Shown: positions 18,495-27,015, counted from the first letter of the stretch. The stretch is 64,000 nucleotides of DNA from Fodinibius sp036381435 (GCA_036381435.1 DASVCW010000026.1:34902-98901), one strand, 5' to 3'. Made by a program: numbers and translations. Notes: generated by a model not told the origin, from the sequence alone.

Positions 18495-18854
18495 CTATTC
18501 GTTTGCGTCAGTTTTAAATTTCGCGATGGCGTCAGCCTCTTCCTGCACGATATCGTAGAGAGTAGGGAATCCCAGCAGATCAAACACATTGTACACCTTA
18601 GGACTCATGTTGCTTAATTTGATGTCGCCTCCGAGCGTTCGTACATCTTCGATATAGGCCATAAACACACCAAGTCCTGCACTTGCGATATAATCAAGAT
18701 TCCGGCAGTTCACAATAATTTGATGTTGATCCCGGTCGATCAGCTTTTTAAGTGAATTTTCTAATTGTGATGCCGTATGAGCATCCAGCTCACCGCTTAG
18801 TTCCAGTACATCAAAAGTGTTTATCTTTTTGTGATTGATTTTAAAGTTTTTCAT
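18495..18854 (-). CDS. STAS-domain anti-sigma factor antagonist (RsbV/SpoIIAA-like)
   Basis: A 119-residue single STAS domain. The conserved phospho-acceptor is Ser58 in DYIASAGLG, exactly the SpoIIAA/RsbV motif, preceded by the typical INTFDVLELSGELDAHTA strand-loop. When unphosphorylated it should sequester the kinase encoded next, freeing that kinase's target. First gene of the operon antagonist - kinase - phosphatase. The C-terminal ~15 residues (ADAIAKFKTDANE) are charged and probably disordered. Confidence 0.93.
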   Translation of the reverse strand: MKNFKINHKKINTFDVLELSGELDAHTASQLENSLKKLIDRDQHQIIVNCRNLDYIASAGLGVFMAYIEDVRTLGGDIKLSNMSPKVYNVFDLLGFPTLYDIVQEEADAIAKFKTDANE

Positions 18855-19161
18855 TACAGCGAATTTATATTAGAAGTCTGTTCCCGATGATTTAGCTATA
18901 AACATAAAAAATTTTATGAACATGGTACGTAAAAAAAGAGGTAATGAATAAACTTTTGTGGGATGATTTTCAACTGACAAGTTTACGAAAAAGGGGGAGA
19001 AAGGGTTCAAAAAAATAAGGCCTCACAAGTATCAGTTGTGAGGCCCTGACTATTCATCAAGAGAGACGCTACTTGAGCGCACTTCAATATACATCATTTT
19101 TTGATAGTAGCACAAGTATTTTTAACAATAAAAAGTTGGGTTAGAATAAAGTTGAGCAAGA
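18855..19161. terminator. Intergenic region with terminator hairpin at 19019-19045
   Basis: The 307 bp between the STAS gene (promoter side) and the hydrolase stop hold one clear element: a perfect 10-bp stem GGCCTCACAA / TTGTGAGGCC with a 7-nt loop. On the minus strand it is followed by TTATTTTTTT, so it terminates the hydrolase gene. The remaining A/T-rich 160 bp must contain the promoter of the partner-switching operon, which I could not locate exactly. Confidence 0.75.
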
Positions 19162-20094
19162 TTAATTAATGCCTGTAGTTGCTTGTGAGACAACCATTTC
19201 AATAAATTCACGTGTTTTTATAATAACCTCTTCTACAGATTTTGATAAAAAATAACTACAAATCACGTGCGTTTGTGCGTGCGGAAAGTTCGTAAATCTT
19301 AAAAATTGTGCGCGGGTTCCAAGTTCCTCCCTCATTTTTTTAACGGCTGAAACAGAAACGACATTGTCCTGCTCAAAAAAATTTTTATAATAATAACCGG
19401 CAAACACAGGACATTGAACTTTCGAAAATAATTCTTTCTTCATGTGATGCTGCACCAAAGCTCCCAATGCTAAAGCTCCCCGAAGGGCGTAAGAGTCATA
19501 CCAAATTTGGTTTTCAACCCCTGTGTTTTGATGCTTTTTCATAATATGATTTTCACCCGGAAATATTTTGAGCAGTTTCCGGAACCAGCTTTTTGTCAGC
19601 AACTTTTCACGTGAACCATAAAAATTGATAAGCGGTGAATAGAGAATTAGAGCCTCAATTTCTTGCTTCAACTGCTGCTGGGCTGCAAGAAACAGAGCCA
19701 AAGAAGCACCGGTTGATGTACCCATTAAAATCACTTTTTTTCCGATTCGCCGGCCTATTTCAAAGGCGAATCGGGCTGAATGAAGAAGCTTTTCTTCTGT
19801 TAAATGCAACAGGGGTGAATCCGCATTCATCCCATGCTCTTCAAGACGCGCTAAAAATAGATTATAGCCGAACTTTTTCGCTATTTTTTGATGGACAGGA
19901 TATCCTTCAAGACGCGATGCCCGGAAACCGTGAAGATAAACAATTGAAAGATCTGTTTTTTGATATGGAGATGTAGAATTCCATACAATTTTAGCATTGG
20001 TATCAGGCTTCAAGTCAGACTTTGATTCCCGTTCCGCCAAAAAATCATCCAGCTTTGAAAGCTGGCCGGGAATACTGCTCCAGAGTTCATCCAT
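19162..20094 (-). CDS. Alpha/beta-hydrolase
   Basis: A 310-residue cytoplasmic alpha/beta-hydrolase fold protein. The strand-turn SIVYLHGFRASRLEG contains the oxyanion HGF motif, and the nucleophile elbow is MGTSTGAS (Ser in G-T-S-T-G). A late His (NFPHAQTHVIC) is the likely catalytic base, and the acid is less clear. There is no signal peptide or transmembrane segment, so it is a soluble esterase/lipase-like enzyme of unknown substrate. It is monocistronic with a strong terminator at 19019-19045. The first 35 residues (PGQLSKLDDFLAERESKSD) are a helical extension before the fold. Confidence 0.82.
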   Translation of the reverse strand: MDELWSSIPGQLSKLDDFLAERESKSDLKPDTNAKIVWNSTSPYQKTDLSIVYLHGFRASRLEGYPVHQKIAKKFGYNLFLARLEEHGMNADSPLLHLTEEKLLHSARFAFEIGRRIGKKVILMGTSTGASLALFLAAQQQLKQEIEALILYSPLINFYGSREKLLTKSWFRKLLKIFPGENHIMKKHQNTGVENQIWYDSYALRGALALGALVQHHMKKELFSKVQCPVFAGYYYKNFFEQDNVVSVSAVKKMREELGTRAQFLRFTNFPHAQTHVICSYFLSKSVEEVIIKTREFIEMVVSQATTGIN

Positions 20095-20198
20095 AATAGT
20101 AGTTTATAAAAAGCACAGTTAGCGTGAAAGATGCGATCTGAGGGTTCCTGTCAGTGTTGCTTTAGAGTCAGAAGCTAAATACGTTATTAAACAAAAAA

Positions 20199-20226
20199 AG
20201 CACCGGGATGAGTATCCGCGGTGCTT
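20199..20226 (-). terminator. Terminator of the SPOR lipoprotein gene
   Basis: Hairpin AAGCACCG...CGGTGCTT with a few extra pairs (GGAT/ATCC) around a GAGT loop. On the minus strand it is followed by seven T, 21 bp after the stop codon. Confidence 0.75.
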
Positions 20227-20247
20227 TATAATTAGACAACATAAAGC

Positions 20248-20763
20248 CTAAACATTCTGAGGTTCCCCTTCATTAGCCATTGAAATCCATGAGTTGGTAT
20301 TCATATTCCGCTGAAGCTTAGCCTGTAACTTCTCGGCCATTTGCAGAGTGGCTGTACGTCCCAGTCGTACCCGAAACCAGATATTGCCGGTTTCCTCTTT
20401 TCCGAACTTTACAACATAAGCGTTTTCATATCCTCGTTCCTGCCATGTTTGAGCCAGCATTTCTGCCTTATCAAGAGAACGCCACGCACCCACCTGAACC
20501 GCAAAAGCACCACTGGGAGCGAATTCAATACGGTTTAGTTCCTCCAGTTCACGTTGCCGTTGTTTCGCAGCAGCAATACTATCCTGGCGCTGTTGTTCCA
20601 ACCTTGCTTGGCGCTGCTGTTCTAACCGCACCTGGCGGACTTGCTCAAGTGAATCCTGTCGAGCTTGCTCACGCTGTCTGATTTCCTCTTCACTCGGGCC
20701 ACAAGCATTTAACAAACTGATTGAAATAGCCGACGTCACTAAAAAAATTACTATTCGTTTCAT
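20248..20763 (-). CDS. SPOR-domain lipoprotein
   Basis: A 171-residue protein starting at the ATG at 20763, since upstream in-frame residues precede the signal peptide. The lipobox LLNAC gives Cys21. Residues ~25-75 are an extremely Gln/Arg/Glu-rich helix with repeats of the type RQARLEQQRQ, probably a coiled-coil stalk. A SPOR domain fills ~82-165 (FAVQVGAWRSLDKAEMLAQ ... WFRVRLGRT). SPOR domains bind glycan strands stripped of stem peptides at division septa, so a cell-wall or septal role is likely. Monocistronic with its own terminator. Confidence 0.88.
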   Translation of the reverse strand: MKRIVIFLVTSAISISLLNACGPSEEEIRQREQARQDSLEQVRQVRLEQQRQARLEQQRQDSIAAAKQRQRELEELNRIEFAPSGAFAVQVGAWRSLDKAEMLAQTWQERGYENAYVVKFGKEETGNIWFRVRLGRTATLQMAEKLQAKLQRNMNTNSWISMANEGEPQNV

Positions 20764-21129
20764 AGGATGATTGTTTTTGATTGAAATAATAATAGTACCC
20801 CTAAGTTTAATAAAAATGTACAATACACAGTTTTATTAAACAAAAATATATTTACAGCTATAATAACTGTTTAGCATTAAAATAAAAACTTGATGAAATT
20901 GCTGCTATTTTTGCTCATAAATTTTCTATGCGAGTCATCCCCTGCCCCTCGAAGGGGACTTATCCCTCTTGAGGAGGGTATCTAACAGGTTTTTTAAGCT
21001 CAAGGTGGCACTTGGGGAAGCTCCTGACACCTTAAACCGTACTATTTATTTCAGCTAAAAAGGTTGCTATCAAGCCTCTTTCTATTTAGATTTAGTCTAC
21101 ATTAATCACGCCTTACAGCCATCTAAAGC
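20764..21129. repeat. 366-bp region with a CCCCTC-type repeat
   Basis: No gene is seen. Near 20940-20980 it contains CCCTCGAAGGGGACTTATCC and CTTGAGGAGGGTATCTAACA, resembling elements at 30301-30384, 33723-33844 and 36983-37020. The first 60 bp should hold the SPOR gene promoter and the last 60 bp the leader of the ABC operon. Confidence 0.55.
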
Positions 21130-21201
21130 ATTATTATAGGCACACAATTACATAGAAAATCTCCGCCCTGGTATCTCCTGATTTTTGCGACAACCGTTGC
21201 T

Positions 21202-22707
21202 GTGGGCGTTTTACTGCCATTGGCTTATTTGCTTATCCGGGCATTTGGCGCTTCACCCGAGATGTTAAACAATGTCGTTTTCCGGATGCGCAACTTATGG
21301 TTACTGGTCAATACATTGTTGCTAACCGGGGGAGTTTTAGTTTTGGATGCCTTCATTGCTCTACCGCTGGCTTATCTTTCAGTTCGGTGCAAAGTATGGG
21401 GGCGGCGATTCATCACTCTGCTCGGCGTTTTGCCGCTCGCCATTCCCGGCTATGTGATGGCTTATGCTTTGTTAGGCCTCGGGGGGTACAACGGCACTTT
21501 TAATGCCTGGTTTGACTGGAATTTTCCCCGAATTAATGGCTTTAGCGGTTCATTGATCGTCTTGACCATCTGTACTTTTCCTTATTTATATCTGAATCTG
21601 CGCACCGCATTATTGGGTTTAGATCCATCCATTGAAGAAGCATCACGCTCATTGGGACATGATGCCCGGTCTACTTTTTTTAAGGTAATCCTGCCCCAGC
21701 TAAAACCGGCATTCCTGGCGGGGGGATTGCTCATCAGCCTCCATGTAATTGGTGATTTCGGAACCGTTTCCCTGATGCGTTTTGAAACCTTCAGCTATGC
21801 CCTTTACCTGCAATATATCGCTGCCTACGATCGTATTTACGCTGCCTGGCTGGCGCTGATGCTTTTAGCTTTAACAACGGGAGCTTTAGTTCTTGAATAT
21901 AAGCTGCTGAAAAAAGCAATTTACTACCGCTTAAGTCGTGGGGTAGCCCGCGCAAAAACCTTCTTAAAACTAGGCCGATGGACTATCCCCGCTTACACTT
22001 TTGTAGGCGTTCTGTTTCTCGTCGCGATTGCCTTACCGGTTTCTTCTATCATTTTTTGGTTAAATCAGACTGCTTTTTCATCTGTTTTTGGTGACTTGTT
22101 TCAGGCCTTTCTCAACTCTGTGAAAGCTTCGGCACCTGCTGCTGCTTTAACCACCTTTTTAGCCTTGCCGCTGGCTTATATCGGCGTGCGATACAAAACC
22201 AAGCTAAGTGATCCCCTTGAGCGGGTTGCTTATCTCGGTTACGCCACACCGCCGCTCGCTTTCGCCCTTGCCTTCGTTTTCTTCTCACTCTACGTGTCAA
22301 CGGCTTTATATCAATCGCTTTTGCTGTTGATCATCGCCTATTCTCTTCACTTTTTGGCTGAGGGAATCGGCCCTGTACGCAGTTCATTATACCAGGCGCC
22401 GCCCAAACTCGAAGAAGCAGCCCGTTCGCTGGGCTATTCAACCATAAAATCATTCTTTAAAGTTACCTTCCCTTTATTGCGCGGGGGAATTATCGCCTCC
22501 ACTGCATTGGTTTTTTTATCAGCAATGAAAGAACTTTCCATTACGTTTTTATTGTCACCCATCGGGTTCGATACGCTGGCACTTAATGTTTGGGAATATA
22601 CGGGTGAAGCGATGTTTGCCCTGGCAGCTCCTTACGCTTTAACAATTTTATTATTTTCTTCCTTATTTGTAGGATTTTTGTTCTCTAAAGAATGGAAACA
22701 AACATGA
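21202..22707 (+). CDS. Iron(III)-type ABC transporter permease (FbpB/ThiP family)
   Basis: An inner-membrane permease with about 12 hydrophobic segments in two homologous halves. Each half carries an EAA loop that contacts the ATPase: EEASRSLGHDARSTFFKVI and EEAARSLGYSTIKSFFKVT. The duplicated layout is typical of FbpB-like Fe(III) permeases. The GTG at 21202 cuts into the first membrane helix. The reading frame stays open upstream to 21127 and encodes HRKSPPWYLLIFATTVAV, an obvious part of that helix, but contains no ATG, GTG or TTG. The true start may be ATT at 21130 or 21133. No substrate-binding protein gene is adjacent. Coupled to the ATPase by an ATGA overlap. Confidence 0.9.
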   Translation: MGVLLPLAYLLIRAFGASPEMLNNVVFRMRNLWLLVNTLLLTGGVLVLDAFIALPLAYLSVRCKVWGRRFITLLGVLPLAIPGYVMAYALLGLGGYNGTFNAWFDWNFPRINGFSGSLIVLTICTFPYLYLNLRTALLGLDPSIEEASRSLGHDARSTFFKVILPQLKPAFLAGGLLISLHVIGDFGTVSLMRFETFSYALYLQYIAAYDRIYAAWLALMLLALTTGALVLEYKLLKKAIYYRLSRGVARAKTFLKLGRWTIPAYTFVGVLFLVAIALPVSSIIFWLNQTAFSSVFGDLFQAFLNSVKASAPAAALTTFLALPLAYIGVRYKTKLSDPLERVAYLGYATPPLAFALAFVFFSLYVSTALYQSLLLLIIAYSLHFLAEGIGPVRSSLYQAPPKLEEAARSLGYSTIKSFFKVTFPLLRGGIIASTALVFLSAMKELSITFLLSPIGFDTLALNVWEYTGEAMFALAAPYALTILLFSSLFVGFLFSKEWKQT

Positions 22708-23750
22708 AAAACTTATTGAATGTTAAAAATTTAACGAAAGCCTTTGATGAAAGTGGACCGGTGGTCGATACGCTTAATTTCGAGGTGCAGGAACATGAAA
22801 TTTTTGCCCTGCTTGGTCCCAGCGGATGTGGAAAGACTACTTGTCTGCGGCTTATCTCAGGTTTTGAGCACGCCGATAAGGGTGAAGTGAAATTGGAAGA
22901 CAAGTTGCTCGAATCTCCTGATATCCATGTAGCCCCTCAGGATCGAGGAATCGGCTTCGTCTTTCAGGATTATGCCCTTTTCCCGCATCTGAATGTTCTT
23001 GACAATGTTGCTTTTGGTCTCACCGGTATCCCAAAATACAAGCGCAAGGTGTATGCCGAAGAAGTACTTTGCCGAACAGGCATGGGCGATTACAAAGACC
23101 GAAGCCCCGAAGCTCTTTCCGGCGGACAGCAACAGCGTGTGGCCCTGGCGCGGGCAATAGCCCCCAAACCTAAACTCGTGCTGCTTGATGAACCGTTTTC
23201 CAATCTCGACGCTATGCTTCGTAATAACATGCGAAAAGAAGTGCGTAGCATTCTCAAAAAAGCCGGCATGAGTGCTTTGCTCGTCACGCATGATCAGGAA
23301 GAAGCCCTGTCATTTGCCGATCGCATTGCAGTGATGAATAACGGCAAAATTGAGCAAATCGGAACACCCGAAGAAGTCTATTATCATCCCAAAACAAAAT
23401 TTGTAGCTCAATTTCTGGGACGTACTAACCTTTTTCATGCCGAGGCTACCGGTGGTGCCGAAGTAAGCACCAGCCTTGGCACAATGAGTTTAAATTGTGA
23501 TGCCTGCGGCCGCGTGCTTTGTTCCATTCGTCCCGAGCATTTAACACTCGAAAAAGCTACAGATCAAAGTCCTGAAAAAGTGGGCACCATAGTTGCCCGG
23601 GAATTTTATGGCCACGACATTACCTATCACGTGCAGCTTCGGGATGAAAAATATTTGGTTCATACCGATAATCGTGTAATTTTCGAAGAGAATGACGCTG
23701 TTGTCATTAAACCGTTAGAAAATGCGGTTCTTCTGGAAAACATAAATTAA
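22704..23750 (+). CDS. ABC transporter ATP-binding protein (Fe(III)/spermidine-type)
   Basis: A 348-residue ATPase partner of the permease. Walker A is LGPSGCGKTT (about residues 38-47), the Q loop is in FVFQDYALFPH, the signature is LSGGQQQRVALARA, Walker B is LVLLDEPFSNLD and the switch His is in LLVTHDQEEA. A C-terminal TOBE-like region (about 270-345) follows, as in FbpC/PotA. The ATG at 22704 overlaps the permease stop as ATGA. Another ATG at 22692 would add four residues. The subfamily resemblance supports ferric iron uptake, but the missing binding protein leaves the substrate open. Confidence 0.94.
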   Translation: MKNLLNVKNLTKAFDESGPVVDTLNFEVQEHEIFALLGPSGCGKTTCLRLISGFEHADKGEVKLEDKLLESPDIHVAPQDRGIGFVFQDYALFPHLNVLDNVAFGLTGIPKYKRKVYAEEVLCRTGMGDYKDRSPEALSGGQQQRVALARAIAPKPKLVLLDEPFSNLDAMLRNNMRKEVRSILKKAGMSALLVTHDQEEALSFADRIAVMNNGKIEQIGTPEEVYYHPKTKFVAQFLGRTNLFHAEATGGAEVSTSLGTMSLNCDACGRVLCSIRPEHLTLEKATDQSPEKVGTIVAREFYGHDITYHVQLRDEKYLVHTDNRVIFEENDAVVIKPLENAVLLENIN

Positions 23751-23761
23751 AAGGAGGTAAA

Positions 23762-24046
23762 ATGGATTTCATTTTGCTTTTAATTATTGCGGCTATCTGT
23801 GGAGCTATTGGACAAAGCATTGCAGGGTATTCAATGGGCGGATGTCTGGCCTCTATTGCCGTGGGCTTTATAGGCGCTCTGATTGGCGAATGGCTGGCTA
23901 AACTAATGGATCTCACCTACATTTTTCCCGTCACCATAAATGGTGAACCTTTTCCTGTTATTTGGGCTATTTTAGGTTCCGCTATTTTTTCTTTAGCTGT
24001 AGGATTGATAAGAAGGGGACGAAATCCTTTTAATAAAGAGGAGTAG
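23762..24046 (+). CDS. GlsB/YeaQ/YmgE-family small membrane protein
   Basis: 94 residues with three hydrophobic segments (about 2-20, 27-45 and 66-85) and the Gly-rich pattern ICGAIGQSIAGYSMGG of the transglycosylase-associated / GlsB family. The family is stress-linked in several bacteria, but its molecular role is not established. It has an unusually perfect Shine-Dalgarno AAGGAGGT (23751-23758) right after the ABC ATPase stop. That is rare in this window and implies high translation. Possibly the third gene of the ABC operon by proximity. Confidence 0.85.
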   Translation: MDFILLLIIAAICGAIGQSIAGYSMGGCLASIAVGFIGALIGEWLAKLMDLTYIFPVTINGEPFPVIWAILGSAIFSLAVGLIRRGRNPFNKEE

Positions 24047-24161
24047 CTAAAAGAAAATATTCTTTTCGATGTCACAGAGTTCCCACGGAGAGAGCGCTGA
24101 GAAACACAAAGAAAGATTACTGTTCGGGGATTGATGAATTCTTTTCACGTTTCACGTCTGT

Positions 24162-24680
24162 TCAATTCTCAGAAAAATCCTGGTTATAAGGATTTTTATC
24201 AAACCCGGGCGTAACCTGAATAAAGCCGTGGCTTGTAGCATTATGGCATGAGTTGCAAGCATTCACCATCTGGATAGTTCGTTTTCTGACCTCCTCCCAG
24301 TTTCTGTTCGCCAATGCCAGCTCCACAGGCTGAAGTGTGGGTACCAAAAATATGCCCATGAAGCGTGAAATATCATAACCTTCATAACCTGGAATATTTT
24401 CCCTGATTCCGGTGGCCGCGGCCCTCACTTCATGAAAATAGAAGGTGGCCAATTCATGGTTTTCGGCATCAACAGCAAGGGCGTATTTATGAGTGTAATA
24501 TTGAAGTTGTCCCATCGCATCCGCTAATTCGGGAACTTCAGGCATGGCTCGTTGAACGCCTTCTGTTTGTGTTTCTTGAGTTTCAGGAGTTTGAGAAGTG
24601 CACTGAACCAGAAGTATCATGCAAGAAAAAATACTTAAGATGCCAATAATTTGCTTATAACCGGAACCAAAATGTGACAT
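24162..24680 (-). CDS. c-haem lipoprotein (single CxxCH)
   Basis: A 172-residue exported protein with lipobox LLVQC (Cys27), then an acidic Thr/Glu-rich linker and a helical domain. It carries one c-type haem site ACNSCHNA (C142, C145, H146) near the C-terminus. The distal part (TSHGFIQVTPGFDKNPYNQ) is short and has one Met-free stretch, so the second axial ligand is not obvious. It resembles cytochrome c-prime-like or 'cytochrome c family' lipoproteins of unknown partner. Monocistronic and convergent to the GlsB-type gene. Confidence 0.75.
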   Translation of the reverse strand: MSHFGSGYKQIIGILSIFSCMILLVQCTSQTPETQETQTEGVQRAMPEVPELADAMGQLQYYTHKYALAVDAENHELATFYFHEVRAAATGIRENIPGYEGYDISRFMGIFLVPTLQPVELALANRNWEEVRKRTIQMVNACNSCHNATSHGFIQVTPGFDKNPYNQDFSEN

Positions 24681-24845
24681 GAGTTTTTTGATATCAATTC
24701 GTTATTTAAAATGAGTCTAAGTATATCAAAAAATATGGAAAGTTGGGAAATTACTTCACTTTACTCTTCTAAAAACTTATACGGACATGCCATGTATCCG
24801 TACAATTTTAATTCTAAATCAGTGAGAACAGGTTTATTCAAAAAA

Positions 24846-24877
24846 GATGTAGGCCACTTAAACAAGTGGACTACATC
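24846..24877 (-). terminator. Terminator of the VWA lipoprotein gene (palindrome family C)
   Basis: Arms GATGTAGGCCACTT and AAGTGGACTACATC pair except for one position. On the minus strand a T6 run follows, 11 bp after the stop codon. A second copy at 28835-28865 shows the same mismatch, which marks the two as relatives. Confidence 0.75.
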
Positions 24878-24887
24878 AGTTCCAATT

Positions 24888-25658
24888 TTAATCAACGCGG
24901 CGGGCGGGAACACCGTAGTCCACATTATCTATGGTCCAGTCGAGCCACTGTTCTTGCTTGGTAATAGGTTTACCGGGAACGTAGATGGTAGAATCATTCC
25001 AGGTAGTCATTACGGTGGCACTTTGAGTCCAGATTTTGATGCGTCTGCGTGGAATTTCGGTTTCCCAAGCCCGGCCGGTAACCGGATCAGTATAGAGCAG
25101 CCGAATAGTGATATTTCGCGAGAAGCGCTCAATCGGACTCAAATCAATGCTTCTAAAATTCGTTTCCCCGTTTTTAGTTACATCAGGAACCCCGTCGCTG
25201 ACCATCACCACCGAAATTGGACTCATCACCAGTCTTTTGTTTCGGATGGTTAAGGCGATTTGCTCAAAGAAAGCGTTGAAGTCGGTAAAATCGTTCTGCT
25301 TATCTTTAGGGAATATTTCTTTCAGTCGTTGATGAATTTCATCAACCGAGCGGTTTTCAAATATATGGATGGGATAAAAAGCTTTGGGTTCTCCCGGTTC
25401 AGCCCCGCCGATAGAACTCACGAACAGCACTTTCGGCTTTTCGAGTCCACCGATACCATGCAGATGAGCATAAATATAGTGGGACAAAAAGCTGAGTGAT
25501 TCATCAAAATAACCGCTATTGATGAATGAACCACTGATATCAACCCCCACAAACATCGCGAGACGAGGTTCAGGTTTGCCGTCAACCGTACATCCAGCCG
25601 AAAAGCTCATGAGCACCATCGCAATTAGAAAGACTGCCTTACTTATATAGTTTTTCAT
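24888..25658 (-). CDS. VWA-like lipoprotein
   Basis: A 256-residue lipoprotein (lipobox SAGC, Cys23). Its core looks like a von Willebrand A fold. A MIDAS-like motif is present: GVDISGSF (D40, S42, S44), a later Thr in NDFTDFNAF, and VVMVSDGVPD as the third strand. The C-terminal ~70 residues (WETEIPRRRIKIWTQSATV) are beta-rich and unassigned. It probably binds a protein partner in the periplasm in a metal-dependent way. It follows a multi-pass membrane protein gene by 45 bp on the same strand, so the two are likely co-expressed. I do not recognise a named family. Confidence 0.7.
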   Translation of the reverse strand: MKNYISKAVFLIAMVLMSFSAGCTVDGKPEPRLAMFVGVDISGSFINSGYFDESLSFLSHYIYAHLHGIGGLEKPKVLFVSSIGGAEPGEPKAFYPIHIFENRSVDEIHQRLKEIFPKDKQNDFTDFNAFFEQIALTIRNKRLVMSPISVVMVSDGVPDVTKNGETNFRSIDLSPIERFSRNITIRLLYTDPVTGRAWETEIPRRRIKIWTQSATVMTTWNDSTIYVPGKPITKQEQWLDWTIDNVDYGVPARRVD

Positions 25659-25703
25659 AATGTATCTGTTGAATTATTTAGAAAGAGAGATTTGAACAGA
25701 GTA

Positions 25704-26933
25704 TCAATCTGCTGCGGGTGCCGCTTTAACCTGTTCGCTTTTCTTTGAAAGCGTTTCGATAAGTACCTTCGATTGTTTGATGTCATCAATATTATCGAAG
25801 GGCAAATCAAACAGGTGAGTACTGCTCACAAGAAGTGTCAGAAAGTTTATAGCCGCAGCAATAACTTGCAGGGGCGGCAGCATAAAGGCCTCCAGCAACT
25901 GTTCTCCTTTCTCTTGTACCCATTCAACATCATCCTTAATGGTATCCATAAAGCCATTGGTGAAATCAAATTCCTGTTTCGTTCCGGCTTTTGCCGCTGT
26001 TTTTGGCTCCATTTTTAGCCCTTTACCCTGAATAACATTCATAATGGTAGGTGTTCCATACTCTGCAAACAGGAACCACGAAATACTGCGAATTCCGAAC
26101 CACATAAATACCGAAATACCCAAAACACCGGCTATGCCGATGGAAAAGTCTTCGGCATAAAGGGCAAACCAAGGTACCAGTGCCACAACAAATTCCCGGT
26201 ATAAAAAGATGACTTCTACAAACACCACGATAATTTCAATCACCCCAATGCCCAAAATTTGAGAGATGTCTTTGTCTTTTACTGAATCAACAAAGGTGGA
26301 AAGTACGGCATAACTTCCCAGAACGATGAAGAACAGGAAAGTGAAGAGCGGAATGCGCACGAAGCCCATCAGAAGCTGCTCGCCGGTGATGTTTGAAAGC
26401 GTATCAACCACTAGTGGCGTGGTTACATAGGTGAAGATGGTCGTTTCGACAATCACCCAGAAAAGCGTTAGAAAAACAGCTATCCATGGCACGTTTGAGC
26501 CGACTACTTTTTTTGAAGCTTGTCCCAGCAGCCGGAAGGGCATGATGACAATCATTTGAATGGCCGACCAAATGCCCAGTACCACAACTTTCACTAATTC
26601 AAGAAGGGCAATGACCAGATAAAGCAGGAAGCGGAAAATGCCGCCCCAAAATGAGACAATGGCTTTGCCTAAATCCCACCAGGTTATAAAGAGTGAAATG
26701 ATGAACTCTTTACGCTGTTGCCGGAATATGACTGTTAAAATTGCCGGAATAGTAATCCAGCAACCTAAGATGAATGCGAATGCCGGTAGCAGCAGAAACA
26801 GTCGCTTGGCACTCATCAATAAAAGTGGATCGCCTGCTGCCCATGCAAATTCAATAAATGCTTCCTGAAAAAGTGCCGGAAAAAGCAGAATATAGATAAT
26901 GTATTTCGTGAACGTTCCCGAATTAGTAAGCAT
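25704..26933 (-). CDS. Uncharacterised multi-pass membrane protein
   Basis: About 409 residues with roughly eight to ten hydrophobic segments spread over residues 8-310 and 370-395. In between is a more polar part with Lys/Glu (about 310-365, KDDVEWVQEKGEQLLEAF). I do not recognise a family. I chose the ATG at 26933 (MLTNSGTFTKY). A TTG at 26954 would add seven residues. The only functional clue is the immediate downstream VWA-like lipoprotein gene. A membrane complex in which the lipoprotein binds its periplasmic face is plausible inference. A large hairpin lies just upstream at 26974-27015. Confidence 0.65.
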   Translation of the reverse strand: MLTNSGTFTKYIIYILLFPALFQEAFIEFAWAAGDPLLLMSAKRLFLLLPAFAFILGCWITIPAILTVIFRQQRKEFIISLFITWWDLGKAIVSFWGGIFRFLLYLVIALLELVKVVVLGIWSAIQMIVIMPFRLLGQASKKVVGSNVPWIAVFLTLFWVIVETTIFTYVTTPLVVDTLSNITGEQLLMGFVRIPLFTFLFFIVLGSYAVLSTFVDSVKDKDISQILGIGVIEIIVVFVEVIFLYREFVVALVPWFALYAEDFSIGIAGVLGISVFMWFGIRSISWFLFAEYGTPTIMNVIQGKGLKMEPKTAAKAGTKQEFDFTNGFMDTIKDDVEWVQEKGEQLLEAFMLPPLQVIAAAINFLTLLVSSTHLFDLPFDNIDDIKQSKVLIETLSKKSEQVKAAPAAD

Positions 26934-26973
26934 AGTAACCCCGTTTGTGTACAAGTATTAAATGATTAAGGAC

Positions 26974-27015
26974 TTTAATGGCGTTCTTCGATCTTTGTTC
27001 CGAAGCGCCATTAAA
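26974..27015. promoter_or_regulatory. Large hairpin in a divergent promoter region
   Basis: TTTAATGGCG (26974-26983) pairs perfectly with CGCCATTAAA (27006-27015). CTTCG pairs with CGAAG inside, separated by a TT bulge and a 10-nt loop, giving 15 bp in all. It lies in the 232-bp gap between the membrane-protein gene and blaI, in the 5' leader of the former. No T run follows on either strand, so it is not a standard terminator. Confidence 0.5.

Noticed and set aside
24780..24800. Extra copy of palindrome family B (GGACATGCCATGTATCC)
   Set aside because: Only the central CATGCCATG resembles the family and the arms do not pair well.
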